This document shows positions 10,402-22,429 of a stretch of 64,000 nucleotides of DNA, in pieces. Both the position numbers and the translations under genes were made by a program. The notes under the pieces were generated by a model. The model did not search any database. It was not told where the DNA came from and worked only from the letters and a program-made list of their open reading frames with translations. The first letter of the stretch is position 1, and each line of letters opens with the position of its first letter. This DNA is from Hysterium pulicare CBS 123377 (Eukaryota > Ascomycota > Dothideomycetes > Hysteriales > Hysteriaceae), in the NCBI GenBank assembly GCA_000467715.1, contig AJFK01000112.1, forward strand, positions 124,001 to 188,000, written 5' to 3'.

Positions 10402-12228
10402 TCAGGGACTTTGGTCTACATGGAACTTGAGCGTACTTTGTATGAATTCTGACGTTGGTCGTGACCAGGAAGCCATGTTTCTATGGCTCCTCCAGCCACG
10501 TCCCCCAACAGTTTCTTGATGAGGACACTGAGTTCTCTCAGTGCCAACGGCGTTGGTTTCTATGTTTATCGGATCGTAATCGCCTGACATTCTTGACGGA
10601 GATCCAAATCGTCGAAATGGGCCGAAATCGTCGAAGTCTTGCAACTCATCATTTGATTCTCCAGTCTCTCTGGGAACAAGATCTGTAGATGATACTAATG
10701 CTCTGTTGGATGTAACCTCAATAAGATCATCTTCAAGAATATTCATGTCATCTTCGAATGCGTAGTGATGGCGCTGCTCATTATTGTGAATTATAGTGTC
10801 TTCTGATACGAACGACTCTTCCATTGACTCGCAGTCACTTCCCTGCATTGCATCATCATCATCATCATCCCACTCGCTATCGCTATGAGACTGATTGCGA
10901 GCTGGAGCGGTGACACCCGAGAGTTTGAAAAAGATGTCATCGCTGAAGGCCACATTCTGCTGGTTTCTCTGACGCCCGGTGCTTGGGAACTCTCTCAACA
11001 TGCGTTCCTTTTGTATGGGAGAAGCTCGGCAGTTGTCAGGTCCGGCATTCTCAAGGTGAATCGCCTGATCAAAATGACTATACGGTGAAGTGATTTGGCT
11101 ACTCTGACCGGGGAATCGCGATACTAGGTCAACATCCGGCGTGGTGATCTGAAAAGACGGGTCGGGAAGCTTCCCCGTCGTTAATGCTAACCCACGAGCA
11201 TTTTTTCGCGCCAGTTTCTTCAGAACTTTTGTTCTAGGCAGGTCACGAAGAATAAGTCGCTCAGAACCAACAAATCCATCTGAGTGAACATGTTTGGGAG
11301 ACTGAAATCGATCATTTGGGCCAGCACTCTTGGCAAAATAAGAGTTGATCAGATCTCTTCCGGCCTTTCTCGTGACGTTGGACTTCTTGAATGCCTTGCA
11401 TGGACTGTTGGATTGGATACGGGAGATATAGCTAGGTTGTAATCTGGTGAGAGTGGTTGAAAAATTCGAAATGCTGTGGATATCCTCGATGGGGTCGAAA
11501 TCATTCGGACGGCGAACCTCATTTGTCTGCGGCTTCCCATGACATGTTGCGTTAGAGTAAGCGTAAGACTAGCAAAGAAAAAACCCTACCACTTGAAATA
11601 GGCCGTCCTGAAGTGTTTCTGTGCGCACAAGTGAGAGTTGGTTGATAGGCAGCCTTCTTTTCGGCCGGTCGGTCTTTGCGGCACGTTTCCGATCTGGCCT
11701 TGCTGCTCGATCATTGTCTGCTTTCGGCCCTACAAAATGGCTGTGTGAGCCACTCGAAGGAGCTTTCAGTCCTGGGGAGTCAGTACCAGTGCTGTTAGTA
11801 CCTAGTGAGTGAAGCAAGATACCGCGCTTATCTTCATTCTCACTGCTGGATTCAGCTGGAGTGGAAAGAGGATTGAGGTGCTCAGCGTTGGCCAAGTCAG
11901 CATCAATGTCTGGGGTAATAGGAGAATTGTGCGTCTGAGCGCCCGCTGGACTCAATTCCCTGAATTCTTCCTGTCCATGGCTTTGGCACAATCCCTGTGA
12001 TTTCGGGTCTAGATAGGGTTTGGCTATCTGTGAGTCTGACGGCAGAAGTTGAGGACTTTGAGCAGCAAGCCACGCTGTTTCACCCAGGTCGGCCCCGACA
12101 ACGTCTGCTTGGGCAAAGCGTCGTGACCGCGCGGGATTATGAGAGGGCCAGATGGCAACGAGTTGCAAGAAAGCATCGACTTTGATCCGGTCGCCTCGGA
12201 AGTTGTCGTTAGCCAGCGAGGTTAACAT
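10402..12228 (-). CDS. Unknown acidic, disordered protein with a C-terminal PIP-box-like motif
   Basis: Two exons, 12228-11590 and 11526-10402, joined by a 63-nt intron (branch CTAAC, acceptor GCAG), give 587 aa. I recognise no catalytic domain. The N-terminal ~90 residues look folded (LTSLANDNFRGDRIKVDAF). The middle has a basic cluster (DRKRAAKTDRPKRRL), likely a nuclear signal. An acidic run of six Asp is encoded by an (ATC)n microsatellite at about 10850-10868. The protein ends TSEFIQSTLKFHVDQSP, where QSTLKFH resembles the PCNA-binding QSTLAFH of the POLD4 gene in this window. The first in-frame ATG is 12228; an upstream exon cannot be excluded. It is divergent to YVC1. A DNA-replication or repair role is inference only. 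Confidence 0.65.
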
Positions 12229-12538
12229 GACTGGCAAGGGCGTGGGAACAGGCTACAGTTGATGGGGAAATGCGTGTAGCACAGCACCTTAGGAGATGCA
12301 TTTCCATTCGAGATGCGCGTGGCGAGGCTCTGCGAGGCTCTAGAAATGTGTGAGTTCCAAGGGTGGTTGGGGGTGCCAACCCACTACACCGATGCGGAAG
12401 GGACAACCCTGCGAAGCCGACGCGGTTTGGTGATCGCTGCAATGTCATAGTGTCCACTAGTGAGACGGCCAAATCTTTGCACCTCACAGCTTCTTGCAGC
12501 CTCCATTCCTGCCTGGCGACTTCGCCGATGGAATTGAA
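12229..12538. promoter_or_regulatory. Compact divergent promoter, acidic protein / YVC1
   Basis: 310 bp separate the two start codons. No motif stands out. The large antisense ORF covering 12209-12712 crosses both gene starts and has no domain, so I treat it as a shadow. Confidence 0.4.
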
Positions 12539-15500
12539 ATGACTTCCAGGCCAACCACTCCGTGGACTCCTGTCCCTGAACCTGGACTGCCCCTCATCCA
12601 CGACGATGAGCCTTTCGCTGAGCTCGTCAGGAAGCTTTCTTTGTGAGTCCGTTCTTGACCCTCGATACCTCTGCATCGGCCATCCTACCAGAAGTATCCA
12701 GCCTCTGTTCAACTATCGCTGGCTGCTAGCATCCAGATCGTCTCGCAATTGACCTTTGTCACATGACCTATCTTTCCTCTGCCTGCAGCGGGTCGCTTGC
12801 CACCATTCTCAATTCATTGAATCTAACGGCCATCAGTTATCTTATGGGCATAATCGAAGCACCACATACTTTTGATGAACTACGCACCATCCCTGCAGGC
12901 CGTGCGCTTGCCCCGCTCATACGATATCTGTCCGACGATGTTCAGCATCCTGCCATTGTTTCCGCCCTTCTGTGAGTACAATTGGCGCTTGAAGACTGCT
13001 GTCAGGATTGATGGGTAAGACTAACGCACTTCTAGCGCCCTCAAGACGCATTTTTCTGCTCTCGAATCCGACGATGATCGGGGCGTGAATGAAGCCAGGG
13101 GCTATGCATGCGAGATCGTTGCATGGCGATTCGTCACTCATCTCTCCGGGCGAGATGCTATTGACTTCCTTCTTTACGAATTACCGTCACCCCCGAAAAC
13201 TACCGATCGACGTCATGAAGCGACATCTGAAGCCTTATCCCACGAAAATGGCCATTCACTATTAGCCACGGCTAGTGAGGAGACAACTCTCCTCCCCGAA
13301 CCGCCTTCAGAGCGTCCTCAGCTTTCGGCAGCATCTTCTTATTTTAGTTCCGATCCTATATCACAATCTAGTTCGGAGCTAGCTGCGCAAAGCAATGAAT
13401 TCACATCTCAGTTCGTGAACTTAAGCGCACTGGAAATTGCCGCCGTTTCGGGCTCGAAAAAGTTCCTCAGCCAGAGAGCGGTACAGAGAATTATCGATGG
13501 TATATGGCGGGTGCGACTATCCGGGGATGTCAATCAAACTCGACTGATAGCTAACTTGCGTAGGGAGATATCGTTTTCTGGGAAACATTGAGTGTCAACT
13601 CTGTCAAGCACCCGAAATTATACAATCGGAGGTAGGATTTTTGTGCATATACCTAATCGTCTCTTCTCTGCTGGATATTTCACTAACGAGGAGGGTTTAG
13701 GCGTGCAGATCCCTTTTGTAGGCTCAGAGTTCCTCGTTATCTTAAAGCCTTCGAAACCGTGTTCTTCGCTACATGTACGTAAGCTCCGGGTACATGGTCT
13801 ATGTCCCCGTCTTTGTACTTTTCCCTTACATGTTCACTACCCACATCCCACTCAAGTCGTATCTGAAGATTAGAAGACTATACTTATAGAAGTGTTAAGC
13901 GGGTTCTGGCAGTACTGAAGTCCCTTTCTGAAGATCATGCTAATTGTACCCACACCTTTAGTCCTGGCGCTATATTATGCTGTGCTCGTTCAAAGAAGCT
14001 TTTCTCATGTCACTCTCACGGAAGTCCTACTGTACATTTGGATCGCAGGATTCGCATACGACGAACTCGGAGAGATGAGAGACGCGGGTCAGACGTCCTT
14101 TTACACTGCCGACTTCTGGTTTTTATGGGACCTTGGTATCGTGGCCGTGGGCACAGCATTCCTGATCCTCAGTGAGTAAGCTAAAGACGTGCTAATCTAC
14201 CTTCGATACTGAGTGCGTTAGGGATCGTCGGTCTGAATATCCACTCGGCTGAAGTCATCGAAATGTCGTTTGACATTCTCGCTCTTGAAGCACTGCTGTT
14301 GGTTCCGAGGTATTACCACTTATTCTTTAGGAACAGCCCGGTCATGACTTACACTCCTCTAGAGTATGCTCACTCTTATCCCTATGGCCTTATTTCGGAA
14401 CGCTGGTAAGTAAATTCTAAAAACACTGCGCAGTTTCCAAGTGGACTGGCATAGAGGCACAAGAGTGCGTGTCTCTTCAGGTGTTGAGGAATACCTGGAG
14501 CTTTCGGCCTTTCGGGGACCTATCCAAAGATTACGGCACAGCAACCTCCCTGCTAACACAAAAGCAGATACCATGCCTCAAAGAGATGGTGGGTGTCCTG
14601 ACCCAATATACGGTGTACTTGACCGACTCTAATCTCTCTGCAGACGAAAGACTTTATCAAGTTTCTATCACTAGTGGTCATCCTGTATCTCGGTAAGATC
14701 CAATCCACCGCTTCAGCCCCCATACAACGATGGAGAAAGCTCATGGACTGCCTAGGCTTCCTCACAACATTCACCTTGCTAGCTCGGGATCAGGTCACTC
14801 CCAGTGATATGTCTTGGATTCTAGTGAAGGTCTTCTTTGGGTGAGTGAGGCTGTGCCTAGCCACAAAGTGTATTCTAGGCTGGCTAATGATGCATACAGC
14901 TCAAGTTACCTAGGATTCGTAAGTCCACCAATAACCTAGATGGTGAGCTCCGCCACATGGAGATGCCAGGAACTGACGGAAAACGTCAGGACGTGGCTAA
15001 GGAAATGTAAAGACTACCACCGAATGAACAGTTACGTAGGTGACTCGATCGCTGATTGGCCTCCAGATCCCCATACTTTGGGCCGCCTGTGATGGTAGGG
15101 TTTTGTCCCCTACACTACATGGACTTTCCGTCTGCTGACTGAGGCCGCAGCTCATTTTTGTGGCTTTGACCAACATTCTCCTCATCACGTCACTCATATC
15201 TCTTCTCTCAAACAGCTTGACAAAGGTACGAGAGTCCCGTTCCCATTCTGTGAATATTGCATGGGCCTAGTAAGCGAATTTAAAATCTTGGCAAATTGAT
15301 TGGATGACCGCGTCTTTCGAACAAACCCCTGCAAAGCGCCACGGTCCACCATCTACCCCAAGCCTCACCAGCCCGCAACACCCGCTCCGCTACTCTCTGC
15401 TTGCACACCGTTTGCCTTTTCGAACACTTGGACTTTACAACGTGCAATATGTCGAAAATTCTGCTTCGGTCGCCGGTGGAGGCGGAGATCGCGCTCGACC

Positions 15501-16491
15501 GAACCGTCGCTAACACCCCTACCTAGGTCCTCGACCATGCTCGTGATGAGTATCTCTACATGTGGGTACTTTTGTGCCGGTAAGGCTCACTTCACCGCAT
15601 CGCCACTGACCGCAGGTTCTGAATAGTTATTCGGTATATGTCCTGGAAGCTTCGACATCGAACCGTTTGACGTACTATCTACCGCCGCTAGTAAGTTCGT
15701 CGCTATTTTCAGTGCCTCTTGAAACGTTCCAGGTAACCGCCGGCAATGCTCCACGCCGCAACCATAGCCTTGGAACGTCTTCATTGCTGTTCATGAGCCA
15801 ACCGCTTATGATGTCTGGATGCCGTGAAGACTTGTGGCCTAAGCTTGGGTTGGTATGGACTGTTGTCCGGCGGTCATCGAATAAGTCTCATTTGGTGAAC
15901 CCAAGTCCACAGACAAGTGCGCTATCATCGGCAGGGCATTTTCATTTGGCTACTCCCGTAACATTGCCAGACGTAAACGTTGGAGGCACGTTCAAGGCTG
16001 TCACTGACGATTCCTTGCAGAACCTGATTCCGTTGTTCTTTCGACCCCTCAGGCTCGTTCTTCCCTCAGAGCGGCTACGACACACTCGTATTGTGCTGCT
16101 AAAACTGACCCATTTCCCCTTTGTTGCTGCAATATGGGTTTATGAACACGGTAGCAGCTACTTTGCGGGTCGTTTGAAAGGCCAGAACTCGCGCGTATCA
16201 TCAATGGGAGGACCTGAAACGTCGACGGCGGCGAGGCGGCCATACCTAAAATGGACACTTAATTCTCCTCGAGCGCTAGCAGCTGCAACGGGGGTCCAAG
16301 CCTCGCTGGATGGAAACCTTGGTGGTAGATCTCCTACAAGGAATCGCCATGATACCGCAACGGGCCCATCCGAGTCGGAGGCTCAGATGAGATCATTGGT
16401 TGTCAAGCTTAGTTCACAGGTGGAGCAACTCACTGCCATGATCGCTCAGCTTCAAGGGCAGCAAGGCACGGGGTTCGCCGATGGAGAGTAG
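12539..16491 (+). CDS. YVC1: TRP-type vacuolar cation channel (Yvc1 family)
   Basis: Eighteen exons are inferred (12539-12642, 12837-12971, 13036-13510, 13564-13631, 13701-13774, 13962-14171, 14222-14309, 14363-14405, 14568-14588, 14644-14692, 14756-14840, 14900-14918, 14990-15006, 15067-15094, 15151-15225, 15527-15561, 15627-15690, 16021-16491). They total 686 aa, near yeast Yvc1 (675). Yvc1 releases Ca2+ from the vacuole under osmotic stress. Evident parts are a cytosolic N-domain, six hydrophobic helices (such as FLALYYAVLVQ, LRIVGLNIHS and FIKFLSLVVILYLG), a pore loop with KVFFGSSYLGF, a final helix, and a C-terminal coiled coil (LVVKLSSQVEQLTAMIAQL). Exons of 17, 19 and 21 nt are required. 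The last intron, 330 nt, is stop-free and a multiple of three. The exon 1 to 2 junction is the least certain. Confidence 0.88.
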
Positions 16492-17369
16492 GCGCTTCTG
16501 GTGCCGGGTAGGCATGCGAGCTTGGGATATCCATCACATGGCAATCAAGGGAAGGACAAATCTATATGAAGGTCATGCCAACCCCAGAGCGGACTGAAAT
16601 TGGCGCGCGTGCGCACGAAAGTGTTGGTATAGAACGAACCCAAAGTTTAGCAAATGGAAGCACGGGTGTCAGACACTGAGCTTAGCACAGACCGGGTGAC
16701 AGATGCTGGTGGCGGCCCTCGAAGCGCGAACATCACACAGCACCTCAGGATGCAGGGGCCAGTGCTCACCGTTCGATTGCGGCTAAGTTGGAGGCGCGTG
16801 AGTTTGGCGCAATCTGATTCGGACCGCGATGCGGTTCCCACTGCTCGGGACGCGCTAGAGGTGCAGCACCACGAACATGCCACCCGCCCCATGCACCTTC
16901 CCTTCTCCTGCCCGGCCCACACCCCCTCCTGCTGCTGCAGCTTCTGCGCGACATGCCCCCTCCTGCGCCAGCCTCACTAGGTAGCCCTTCGAGAACGATG
17001 CTGGCCTTTGCCGCCTACCGCTCGCGTCTCGAGGGCCGGGGTCTTCTCTCTCATCTCCGAAGTCTGCCTCGTCCTCATATGCCGACTGTTCTGCTGTTTG
17101 CATCCGCACACCGCCGCATCGTTGTAAAAATACCCTTCCATCACTTGGTCTCTGCACTGCGGCTATCTGTTGTCTTGGATGAGGTAGATTTATACTTCAC
17201 ACGCCGTATCTTCGTATCTTCGTATCACAGAAATCCTCCTGCCCGTTCTCTTCCTTTCTTTACGCGATAGTTGCGAGGTAAACATCAGGGTACTTCAAAG
17301 TAGCCACGCTCTCTAGCTTCTTGCACCAGCTCCAGGCCAACACTCTTCACCATCGCGCCTCCGCTCGTT
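16492..17369. other. Promoter/leader region of the C2H2 gene
   Basis: 878 bp between YVC1 and the zinc-finger gene. Overlapping ORFs of about 100 codons on both strands are GC-rich shadows of each other with no domain. The last 250 bp are C/T-rich as in fungal 5' leaders. Confidence 0.4.
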
Positions 17370-18663
17370 ATGGACTCCAGGCACCAACACTCTCCTCCAA
17401 CTTTGTCGCCATTCCAACGAGCACTCAAACACGCTCCGTTGACTCAATCGCCAACATACCCTTCTCCAGCGCGGAGTGACTCCGATTCCGTCAGCTACAC
17501 TCCTGAGGGACTGGGTCTCTACAACTACTCGATGCCACTTCATGGTACCGGAGCGCAATCCAATCCGTTGTACCCCCCGTCTCCACAGCCAACCGAATCT
17601 TGGAATGGACTTCCGAGTGAACCGTCTCCGTTGCTGAACGATAGTCATGGGGATGCTTGGCCCCTTTACGAGCAACCGGTATCTCGATCCCCTTTGCCGT
17701 GGAATAGCCAGTTTTCATTTTCCCCATCAGGATTTATAGGCGGCCAACGATCGCCTGTACATCCACAGAACCCTGCCCTCTCTCATCGCTCATCTTTATC
17801 CTCCTCTAGCGCATTGCCAATGTACTCCCGAAGTGCGTCGGAGACTGTTTTCGCTCCCCGGGTCAAACTCGAGGTCAATTCGGACTGGCCCTTGGACGGC
17901 GATTCACATGACGTTCTACAAAACCAACCCTTGACGGTTTCGCCTGAACAGCTTTCCACGGCGACGTTTCCATATACTTATAGCTATACATCACCTCCAA
18001 TGCTAAAGTACGAGTCCTCCCCCGATGGTGGGAGGACAGTTGAACGAACCAGGTCTGATCGATCGCATTCCAGAGGAAGACGCAGGACCTCAAGTAGGAT
18101 GGATGAAGTTGCTGGACCAATTCCACGTCAACGTATGCGCAGGACTCCAACGACTCCTGATAATGCGAATTTTCGTTGTGATTTCTGCGGAAAACTCTTT
18201 CAGAGAAGCTACAACCACAAGACACATTTGGCTACCCATGACCCAAAAAGGCCCAAACCTAATCACTGCCAGTACAAGGGGTGTAAAATGGAGTTTGTAA
18301 GAAAGACAGATCTGCTTCGTCATGAGTCAAGTGTTCGACACCCTGTGGATGTCAAAGAGAAAGCCTCACTAAAGCAAATACAGGTACATATCAAGTCTCG
18401 AGATTTCAAATGCTCCCTTTGCGACCAGAGCTTTGCGCGAAAAGACACTCTTCGAAGGTAGCACCTTCTTTACCTAACGTCTACTGTGTGCTATGCTAAA
18501 TTCTGCAAACAGGCATGAGGAGGATGGCTGCCAGAAGCGCAATCAAATCAGGGACGCGAATGCCGAAACAACACGCATGCCAGCGAGGTTGGGGGGTTCG
18601 TCCAGTCGACTGGACTTCCGTCATTCTGACCGTACACTCTTCAAGACCGAAGATGACTACTAA
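17370..18663 (+). CDS. C2H2 zinc-finger transcription factor
   Basis: Two exons, 17370-18457 and 18513-18663 (phase-2 join), give 412 aa. The first ~260 residues are Ser/Pro-rich and low in complexity. A basic stretch (SRGRRRTSSR) precedes three fingers. Finger 1 (about 270-290) is C-x2-C-x12-H-x3-H with FRCDFCGKLFQRSYNHKTH. Finger 2 is C-x4-C-x12-H-x5-H. Finger 3 is C-x2-C-x12-H-x4-C, its last ligands supplied by exon 2. This is a sequence-specific DNA-binding regulator. No ortholog name can be given from the sequence. The 55-nt intron inside finger 3 makes correct splicing essential for that finger. Confidence 0.88.
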
Positions 18664-21600
18664 AGCATAGAGCAGTATGTGGTGGACGGAACTGGGAGGA
18701 TTCGTGAAAATGGCACTATGGGACTATGGTATTTGAACGCAAGCCAATCAAGGCTTCGGAGCTGACAGACTTTGAGCATCACCGGCGTTGGTAGGTCCAT
18801 GTATTTCCAATAGCGATAGATATATTTCTTTGGGGGTCACTTTGGCACAGCCAAATCGGCAATCGGCCATTTAGAACAGCTCAACTGAAATGGAAGATCC
18901 ATTCTACTCAATCTACTGATATCACTTGCGACCAGGTGTCAAGTGCTGGCCTGCCGCCGTCGCCATGGCCGTAGCCAGGCAGCAGCACTTAAAGGATTCT
19001 TAACCGGCTAGGATACAGGGAAGAGCGGAAGGACAAGGACTACGGGCTCTAAACGTTGTACTGCCGTCGGCAAGGATCAGCTCCCGCGAACCGGGGATCT
19101 GCGCAGCAGCCAACCATCGAACCTTGACGTGTGATCGCCTGCATCGCACTGTGGGGCATCTGCAGTCAGTTAGCCGCTGGACCGCCCCCTATGTGGCAGC
19201 TTGATAAGTGCCAACAACCGCTTGCTGTCGCTCCCATATGCCAACATACGGCACAGCGTCTACCAAACAACCGCTGCAGAACGCCGTCAGAAACGGTGGC
19301 CTTACGTAGGAGCTCGCTGTTCTTTTTTTTTTTTGGAATCATCTGGCACGATCTCGCCCGACGTCTCATTCAGCACTCTTTGTTCTGCAGCGTGCAGAAT
19401 AGGGACAGGTCTCAAGCATCTCGCTGGCCCATGCTGCTTTGCTTGTTTCACGCCCTTCCCCGCTGCACCGTGCAGTGCTAGGTCTCGGCTTCTTATCCTG
19501 TGCGAATCAGCGCGCTTAAGCATGCACGGCTCAAAGCGCCCTGCCTAGCTCTAGCCCTACGTCCATTATTGCCCTAACGCTGGGCGCAAAGCTGCTTCAG
19601 TCGAACAAAACCATCGTTTCCCGCTCTCCTTCCCGGATGCGGGTATGTTGCTTGTAAGCCTAAACCTTTCAAGTACAATACACACACAGACTTTGTATAC
19701 CTAGACACTTTCCGGCGGGAGTCAATGAGGGCAACTGGCTTTAATAACCTTTATTAAGTCCAAACGAACGATGCACACCCTTAGCACTGGTGTTGATAAA
19801 GGTAGCTACACCCTAGACTTTCATGATACAGTTGTTAAAGGTACGAACCTTGGAAGGCATAAGGATTACATGCTCCATTATTACGTGCACGTCCCCGTCA
19901 ATAATTTACAAGCATCTTACGCGCGCCCTCTTTCCCATCCCCACGCTGCAACCGACATTCATTAACTCTTCTCACTGCCTGAACCCGATACAATGGAAAA
20001 CCACTCAACTTACTCCGAATTAACCCCCATCTTCTCAGGGTTGTCAGCTGGCATTACTTCAGCTGCTATTTTTCTTTTCTGCCCCATCGTCACCTCAAGT
20101 GTGTGCTTATCGTCCTCCGCCATGAGCAGTCATGGGCGGCGAGTTCCAGCTCCGACATGCATGATATTGATCCCTCGATGGCCGAGACCTTGTTGGGCAT
20201 TATGGAAGACTCAGCCACTCTCCGTCCGGTTCACTGCGTTGGCCGACAACAACACATGACCGTGAAAAGCTGCGGGCCGAGTTGTCGCATCTGCGGACCG
20301 CTCCTCCATTTCGTTCCGTGCGCAGACCACCAAACGCACGCCGTACTTTCAAGCGTTGCACAAAGATCTGCCCATTGAAGATTCTCAAGCACCGAATGAA
20401 GATCAAGCAGAGACGCCACCAACGGGGTCGTGTAGAGCGTGGTGCACAGCGAGTGGCATTGCTGGACCCGACGTGATTGAATTTGACGCTCTTGGGATCT
20501 GCAGCAGATCCCTCCAATCATCGGGCAACGCATTCCGCGCCACCCGCCTCTCGGGCCATCTGCAGATCCCTAATGCACTATGTAATCCTCAAAGCGAGCC
20601 ATGAAGCCCGATCTGTCTGCCTGTGCGCCGTGCGTCTTATCCAAACAGCAGCAGCAATGCAGCATCCTAGAAAGTGCCCGCTCCCATCGCTGTCTGTTCG
20701 TCAGCCTGTATTCAATTAATTATGTTCCAACAAATGGACATGACGGAGTTCCCAAAGTCCGCTGGTGCACTGGATATGCTTAATTCCTACCAACAGAAGA
20801 GTTGTCCGTCTGACACTTTACCGGGAAGTTTTTCGGCCGACCCTTGTGCCACGCCATGTGAGAGAAAGCAGCATGCGGTATGCCAACTAAGCTTAATTTT
20901 AAACAGTAAAATTGAGGCCTCGACAGAGGAGCATGAGAGGATTTCGTTTCGAGATCTTTTCATGCAATTTTCTGATCACAATCGATGAAATGGCGACGGA
21001 AGAACTTCTAAGTTTCCGCCGCAATCGGCGGAGGTGGGGGTATATACAAAGCCCAAATGAGACTTCAAGTGATACTCTAGAAACCCCTATCCAGTTGATA
21101 AGGTCTATTCCATTCCAACGCAGATTGTATATTCGAGTCCAAACATAGCATGCTCCACGAAAGACACGACCCATCCGCGTCCTCCAAAGTTTTACTCCGT
21201 CAGCTGAGTAGATAACCTGATCGCCGGTACACGTCCACATCCACGTCCTCATATTTATAGCAATAAACAAGCTTATCCCATAACGGTTGTGTAATCCTCC
21301 GTTCCTCGTGGTCGATCTGCGTGACATTGAATTTACCGCGGGCTGACTGCATACACTGGGGCCAGGCGAACAGTCAGGAAGCCTTCCTTCGCTAGGTCAT
21401 TTGCAGCTGCATGACGTAAGCCACAAGGCTGTAAGGCTGGGACTCTGGAGCGCATAGGCGGTTATCATCGAGGCTGCGGCGCCAAAAAGTGGACTTTTAC
21501 CGCCAGAAGCGCGGTGCATAGCCGCTGCAGCTCGCTAATCGTCTATGTGCGCCTAAAAGACGCTGCATCCGCAAGGGTAAGCCCGAAGCCGTGGCTTTGG

Positions 21601-22429
21601 CGTTTCCAGCGGCCTTGAAGCGCCGAGAGCTGAAGCTTTACTTTAACGTCAGGTCATGAACGGTTGGTTGGATTCACTTCCTCATTTACGACCAAATTAA
21701 TGGGCCAAAAGTGCTGGATTTAATTCTATGCTAATCCAGATCCCGAAACAGCGCATACTATATACTATTATGCGCGTTGGCACGCTTTTTGTCGCGGCTA
21801 ACTCTGAACGGTGAGCGCACCCTGGCCGCGAGTGCTCTGAACGGTGAGGCGGGCCAAGCCAGATGCACAACACTGAATGTCGACGACAACGATACAACAA
21901 CTACATAGGTTTTGGAGGGAAAGCAAAAGATATTGTGTTCTCAAAGTCTTTGAGAGCCTTCTAAATACTTACGACAAGAATATCGATGTTTTTCAACAAG
22001 TTCTCATGAATTGTTGCAGGGTTCTGGTCGGGAGCCAGAAGTCACGAATTTGCAGATAGCATTGTGTGCATCATTTTGGACCTTTACTCGGGGATTGAGA
22101 TACGTCTTTTGGGATCATACTTCAGGCAAGTAGTAGCTGCGCTTTTGTGTAGAGATTTGATATCGAACAGCTCTGCACGTTCAAGGCGTGTTTAACAGTC
22201 ATTGCGGTCTCATTTGTAAGGTTTACTATATGTTATGTCTCTCCGTGAGCTCCTATTACTGTAGCAGGTCTTTAGTATGCATCATTATTCCCATGACTCA
22301 TCAGCAGTTTCGTACTGTACAAACACACTGAAACATACACAAATGTCTCATGAAGCATTCGCAGCCTCACATGTTTTGAGTTTGAAAGAACTCGACACAA
22401 ATGCTCGAGCATTCCACACAACTCCGCCT
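18664..22429. other. Gene-poor 3.8-kb region with unresolved ORF fragments
   Basis: No gene here can be supported. Base composition is not AT-biased and I see no long terminal or inverted repeats and no transposase motif. A T12 run lies at 19323-19334. Overlapping plus-strand ORFs at 19993-20720 include a basic Arg-rich frame (20282-20476) and an acidic frame (20356-20604). They could be one short multi-exon gene, decayed sequence, or chance. A 14-bp direct repeat lies at 21802-21815 and 21835-21848. The region may also hold long promoter elements or noncoding transcripts, which sequence alone cannot show. Confidence 0.35.

Noticed and set aside
12209-12712. 167-codon minus-strand ORF.
   Set aside because: It is antisense across the YVC1 start and the acidic-protein start, with no domain and a Cys/Arg-rich shadow composition.
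18664-22276. Remnant transposon, or RIP-mutated repeat.
   Set aside because: There is no AT skew, no terminal repeats, no target-site duplication and no transposase or polymerase motif. Gene-poor status alone is not evidence.
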